Source: Planctomycetota bacterium
GTDB lineage: Bacteria; Planctomycetota; UBA1135; GCA-002686595
NCBI GenBank assembly: GCA_029259595.1
Contig: JAJDEW010000002.1
Location: forward strand, 43,403-107,402
Direction of reading: 5' to 3'
Length of the DNA stretch: 64,000 nt
Shown here: piece after piece, positions 61,896 through 64,000 of the stretch
Numbering within the stretch: the stretch's first letter is position 1
Layout: every line of letters begins with the position of its first letter
Made by a program: the position numbers and the translations under genes
Notes under the pieces: model-generated
What the model was told of the DNA's origin: nothing
The model's input: the letters and a program-made list of their open reading frames with translations, nothing else
Databases searched by the model: none

Positions 61896-63127
61896 GCCCG
61901 CGCGAACTTGGCAGCACGGCGCTCGAAGCGCTGCGCTCCCTGGCCGGACATCCGCTCCGATCGGGCTTGACGATGACCAGCGTCGCCTTCGGTGCGGCCG
62001 TTCTGTTCGTGCTGCTCTCCTATGCGACGGGGATTCCCGAGGCGACCGCCTCGATCCTGCGCAGCCTGGGGGGCAAGGAGTTCACCGTCGAACCGCGACG
62101 CATGCGTGGTGGCGGCGGAGGCGGTCGCTCGGGCCGCTCGATCCGCATTCGCTACGCCGATCTCGGGACGATCCGCGCCGCCTGCCCCTCGATCGCCGAC
62201 ATGTCGCCGGCCTACAGCCCCGGTCGTGGCGGTCCGGTCTTTTCCAGCACCAAGAGTTGGCCTTGGGCGCGCATCACCGGAGTCGGCCACGAGTACGCGG
62301 CCGTCACGGACATGCAGATCGTCGAGGGCGAGTGGTTCTCGAAGGAGCTCGAGCTCACGGCGGCCGATGTCGTGCTGGTCTCGAAGCCGCTGGCCGAAGG
62401 GCTGTTCGAAGGCGGTTCGGCCCTGGGCCGGCCCTTCGACGCGCAGGGCCGGCGCTTCGAGGTGATCGGCGTCTACGAGAACGACGCCGACTTCGCCTAT
62501 TCCGCGATCGTGCCCTATCCGACCGCGATGGCGATGGGGGATACGGGCGGACGTCACGTCAGCCACATCGCCTTCGCTCCACGCCGACCGGACCTCGCCC
62601 AGGACGCCGTCGACGAGATTCGCCGTGCGCTGGGCTCCTTGTATTCGTTCGATCCCGACGACGAACGCGCGATCGACGTGAAGGAGAACATCGCCTTCGC
62701 CGAGCGCGTCGAGGCCACCAGCCTGGCGTTGCAGTTGCTCGTGCTCACGATCGCGGTCGTCGCGCTCGTGCTCGGGTGCCTGGGCGCCGCGAACGTGGTC
62801 GGAATCGCGGTGGCCGAACGCACGTCCGAGCTCGGGCTGCGACGCGCGCTCGGTGCGACGGCGGCGCGCATCCGGCTCGAGGTCCTGTTCGAGGCGCTGT
62901 TCGCGAGCGTCTGCGGCGGAACCGCCGGCGTCCTTCTGGGGTCGCTCGCGGCGAGCCTGCTCGGTCCACTCGAGTTCACGGCGGAGACGCGTCTCGAAGC
63001 TCGGCTCGAGCCCGAGCTCTTCGCACTGGCCCTCCCGGTCCTGCTCGTGACGGCGACCCTGGCCGGGCTGCCCGCCGCCGCGCGCGCGTCCCGCATCGAG
63101 CCCGCGGTCGCGTTGCGCACCGAGTGA
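61892..63127 (+). CDS. MacB-type ABC permease (second copy)
   Basis: A 411-residue paralogue of the preceding permease, with the same order: one N-terminal helix (about 22-42), a periplasmic domain with a Gly/Arg-rich stretch (RRMRGGGGGGRSG near 66-78), and three C-terminal helices with TSELGLRRALGATAAR in the coupling loop. Two unlike permeases suggest a heterodimeric channel. GTG 61892 forms a 4-base overlap with the first copy; the longer open frame is a shadow. Confidence 0.9.
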   Translation: MSPRELGSTALEALRSLAGHPLRSGLTMTSVAFGAAVLFVLLSYATGIPEATASILRSLGGKEFTVEPRRMRGGGGGGRSGRSIRIRYADLGTIRAACPSIADMSPAYSPGRGGPVFSSTKSWPWARITGVGHEYAAVTDMQIVEGEWFSKELELTAADVVLVSKPLAEGLFEGGSALGRPFDAQGRRFEVIGVYENDADFAYSAIVPYPTAMAMGDTGGRHVSHIAFAPRRPDLAQDAVDEIRRALGSLYSFDPDDERAIDVKENIAFAERVEATSLALQLLVLTIAVVALVLGCLGAANVVGIAVAERTSELGLRRALGATAARIRLEVLFEALFASVCGGTAGVLLGSLAASLLGPLEFTAETRLEARLEPELFALALPVLLVTATLAGLPAAARASRIEPAVALRTE

Positions 63128-63612
63128 GCGCGCGACGCACGCCCATGGAACCTCTTTCCTTTGCCCGGAACGCGCTGGCGCGGGGTGTCGAGCTCGAGCG
63201 CGACGTCGCCACCCTGCTCGGACGGGAGGCGGGAGTGCGTGCCGCGCGCGAGCTCGACGCCGTCTCGCACTGGATCCTCGAGCGGCTCGAGCGCACCACA
63301 CGCACGGAAGAAGCCGAGGCCTGGGTCTTCGCGTGCGTCGTCACGTCCTGGGCGGGGCGTGCCGACGGCTGTCAGCTCGAGCTCGCACTCGATTCCGGGG
63401 ACGAGCCGCCGACCAGCACGGACACGGACGAAGCTCACGTCCCGACCGTGCTCTCGCGGGCCGCACGAACGGTCGATGCGGAGACGCTCCTGGCCGCTGC
63501 GGCGCTGATCTGTGCGGCAGCGTGTGAACGACTCGACCCCGAGGCGTTCGAGTGTGCCGGCCGCGAGGTCGCGCTGCTGGTGCGCGGCTCCGCCGGGACC
63601 CTCGAAATCTAG
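63124..63612 (+). CDS. Helical protein of unknown function at the end of the ABC operon
   Basis: A 162-residue, mostly helical, Ala/Glu/Arg-rich soluble protein with no signal peptide, membrane segment or motif I recognise. GTG 63124 is chosen because it overlaps the permease stop as GTGA, the junction used elsewhere in the window. ATG 63145 (155 residues) is an equal alternative, with no Shine-Dalgarno to decide. Its place suggests a role linked to the exporter. The insertion sequence begins somewhere after its stop, and its C-terminus (RGSAGTLEI) may or may not be the original one. Confidence 0.65.
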   Translation: MSARRTPMEPLSFARNALARGVELERDVATLLGREAGVRAARELDAVSHWILERLERTTRTEEAEAWVFACVVTSWAGRADGCQLELALDSGDEPPTSTDTDEAHVPTVLSRAARTVDAETLLAAAALICAAACERLDPEAFECAGREVALLVRGSAGTLEI

Positions 63613-64000
63613 CAGCCCTCTGTGAGAAGGCCTTTCAGGTCAATCCGTTGTTGGCAGGTTCTTCGGTCGCCTTGGCGACGCGGCTCCGAGGGTGTCTCTT
63701 CCCGCAGGCGTCTGTTCGCACTCTGGGTGGGGTACAGCATGACCCCGGTGCATGAGGGGGTCCGTCCGGTTGGGGCTGCCATCGGAAGGGCGAGCTCGAG
63801 GCTCAGGGCTGCTAGCGCAGTCCCCGGGACCGGGCGGGTTGAGACGTGTTCGGTGTCGGTCGTCAAGTTCGTGGATGGAGCTGGGCTAGCGAGCGAGGGC
63901 GTAGTTGGGATCCCAGGCGCTGCCCGTGCGCCAGAGATGATGGAGCAGGCAAGCCAGTTTACGCGCGACGGCGATACGGGCGCGTGCCTTGTCGCGCTGT
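63613..64000 (-). mobile_element. Terminal part of an IS110/IS1111-type insertion sequence (runs off the window)
   Basis: The transposase fragment at 63886-64000 is followed, in its own direction, by about 270 bases without a credible gene before the ABC-operon protein ends. A downstream non-coding end of this size fits the IS1111 group, where this end carries an RNA gene. Hairpins are visible (GTCGCC/GGCGAC at 63666-63679; GGGGT/ACCCC at 63729-63746). The exact element boundary cannot be placed; IS110 elements often lack ordinary terminal inverted repeats. Confidence 0.5.
63886..64000 (-). CDS. IS110-family transposase, C-terminal fragment
   Basis: The last 37 codons of a minus-strand gene whose start lies beyond the window, ending in TAG (63886-63888). 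The sequence includes RARIAVARKLACLLHHLW followed by GSAWDP, like the C-terminal helix of IS110/IS116/IS902 (Transposase_20) proteins (typically ARKL..ILH..W..GT.Y/F.P). These enzymes combine a DEDD catalytic domain with a C-terminal Ser domain and are guided by an element-encoded RNA. Identification rests on this short stretch only. Confidence 0.6.
   Translation of the reverse strand, partial: QRDKARARIAVARKLACLLHHLWRTGSAWDPNYALAR

Noticed and set aside
63609..63866. 85-codon minus-strand open frame inside the IS end
   Set aside because: It lies in the expected non-coding end of the element, has no domain and no ribosome site.

Overview
The window is a very GC-rich bacterial chromosome segment with about 40 well-supported genes, packed on both strands. 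It looks like a planctomycete, probably one of the deep, GC-rich lineages. This is inferred from gene families, not from any rRNA. The evidence is: secreted proteins with FG-GAP and PKD repeats; a PQQ-like propeller containing EF-hands; a DUF1570-like gluzincin relative; an ECF sigma factor fused to a membrane segment and carboxypeptidase-regulatory-like modules; a large zinc-ribbon/kinase/TPR protein; and many lipoproteins of unknown function. No rRNA, tRNA, CRISPR array or prophage was seen.

Layout. 0.1-10.4 kb: small lipoprotein, deoC, a membrane-anchored beta-sandwich protein, the Ser/Thr kinase, a degenerate peptidase relative, and an M28 peptidase coupled to a PLP-dependent dehydratase. 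10.4-18.4 kb: arylsulfotransferase-like protein, an APH-family phosphotransferase, an MFS transporter and two large lipoproteins. 18.7-21.8 kb: acyl-CoA desaturase, a short-chain dehydrogenase, and a SyrP-like non-haem iron dioxygenase fused to a carrier-protein domain. 21.8-34.5 kb: a giant FG-GAP/PKD surface protein with 17 PKD units and a 246-bp tandem array, a matrixin-like protease, the PQQ/EF-hand lipoprotein and a large zinc metalloprotease.

34.5-42.8 kb is the metabolic centre: an eight-gene arginine operon argR-argG-X-argC-argD-argB-argE-argH. Every junction is a 4-base ATGA or GTGA overlap, and an AT-rich island with ArgR-box-like sequence lies upstream. X is a P-loop protein of unknown function. 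No gene in the window makes N-acetylglutamate (argA or argJ) and no carbamoyltransferase (argF) is present, so X is the most interesting unknown here.

43-55 kb: the sigma-factor fusion, a second FG-GAP surface protein, gdhA followed at once by a receiver/PPDK-N protein and a tiny cysteine-rich protein that overlaps it, a glycine-rich RRM protein, and a probably well-expressed secreted protein. 55-63.6 kb: a HEAT-repeat protein, a CPBP membrane protein, and a MacAB-like ABC export operon (ATPase, fusion protein, two permeases, unknown helical protein). The last 0.4 kb carries the end of an IS110/IS1111-type insertion sequence whose transposase runs off the window.

Starts were moved inward from the longest open frame wherever a signal peptide, domain boundary, Shine-Dalgarno sequence or 4-base overlap decided the matter. 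Residue positions are hand counts. Family names come from recognised motifs, not from a database search.
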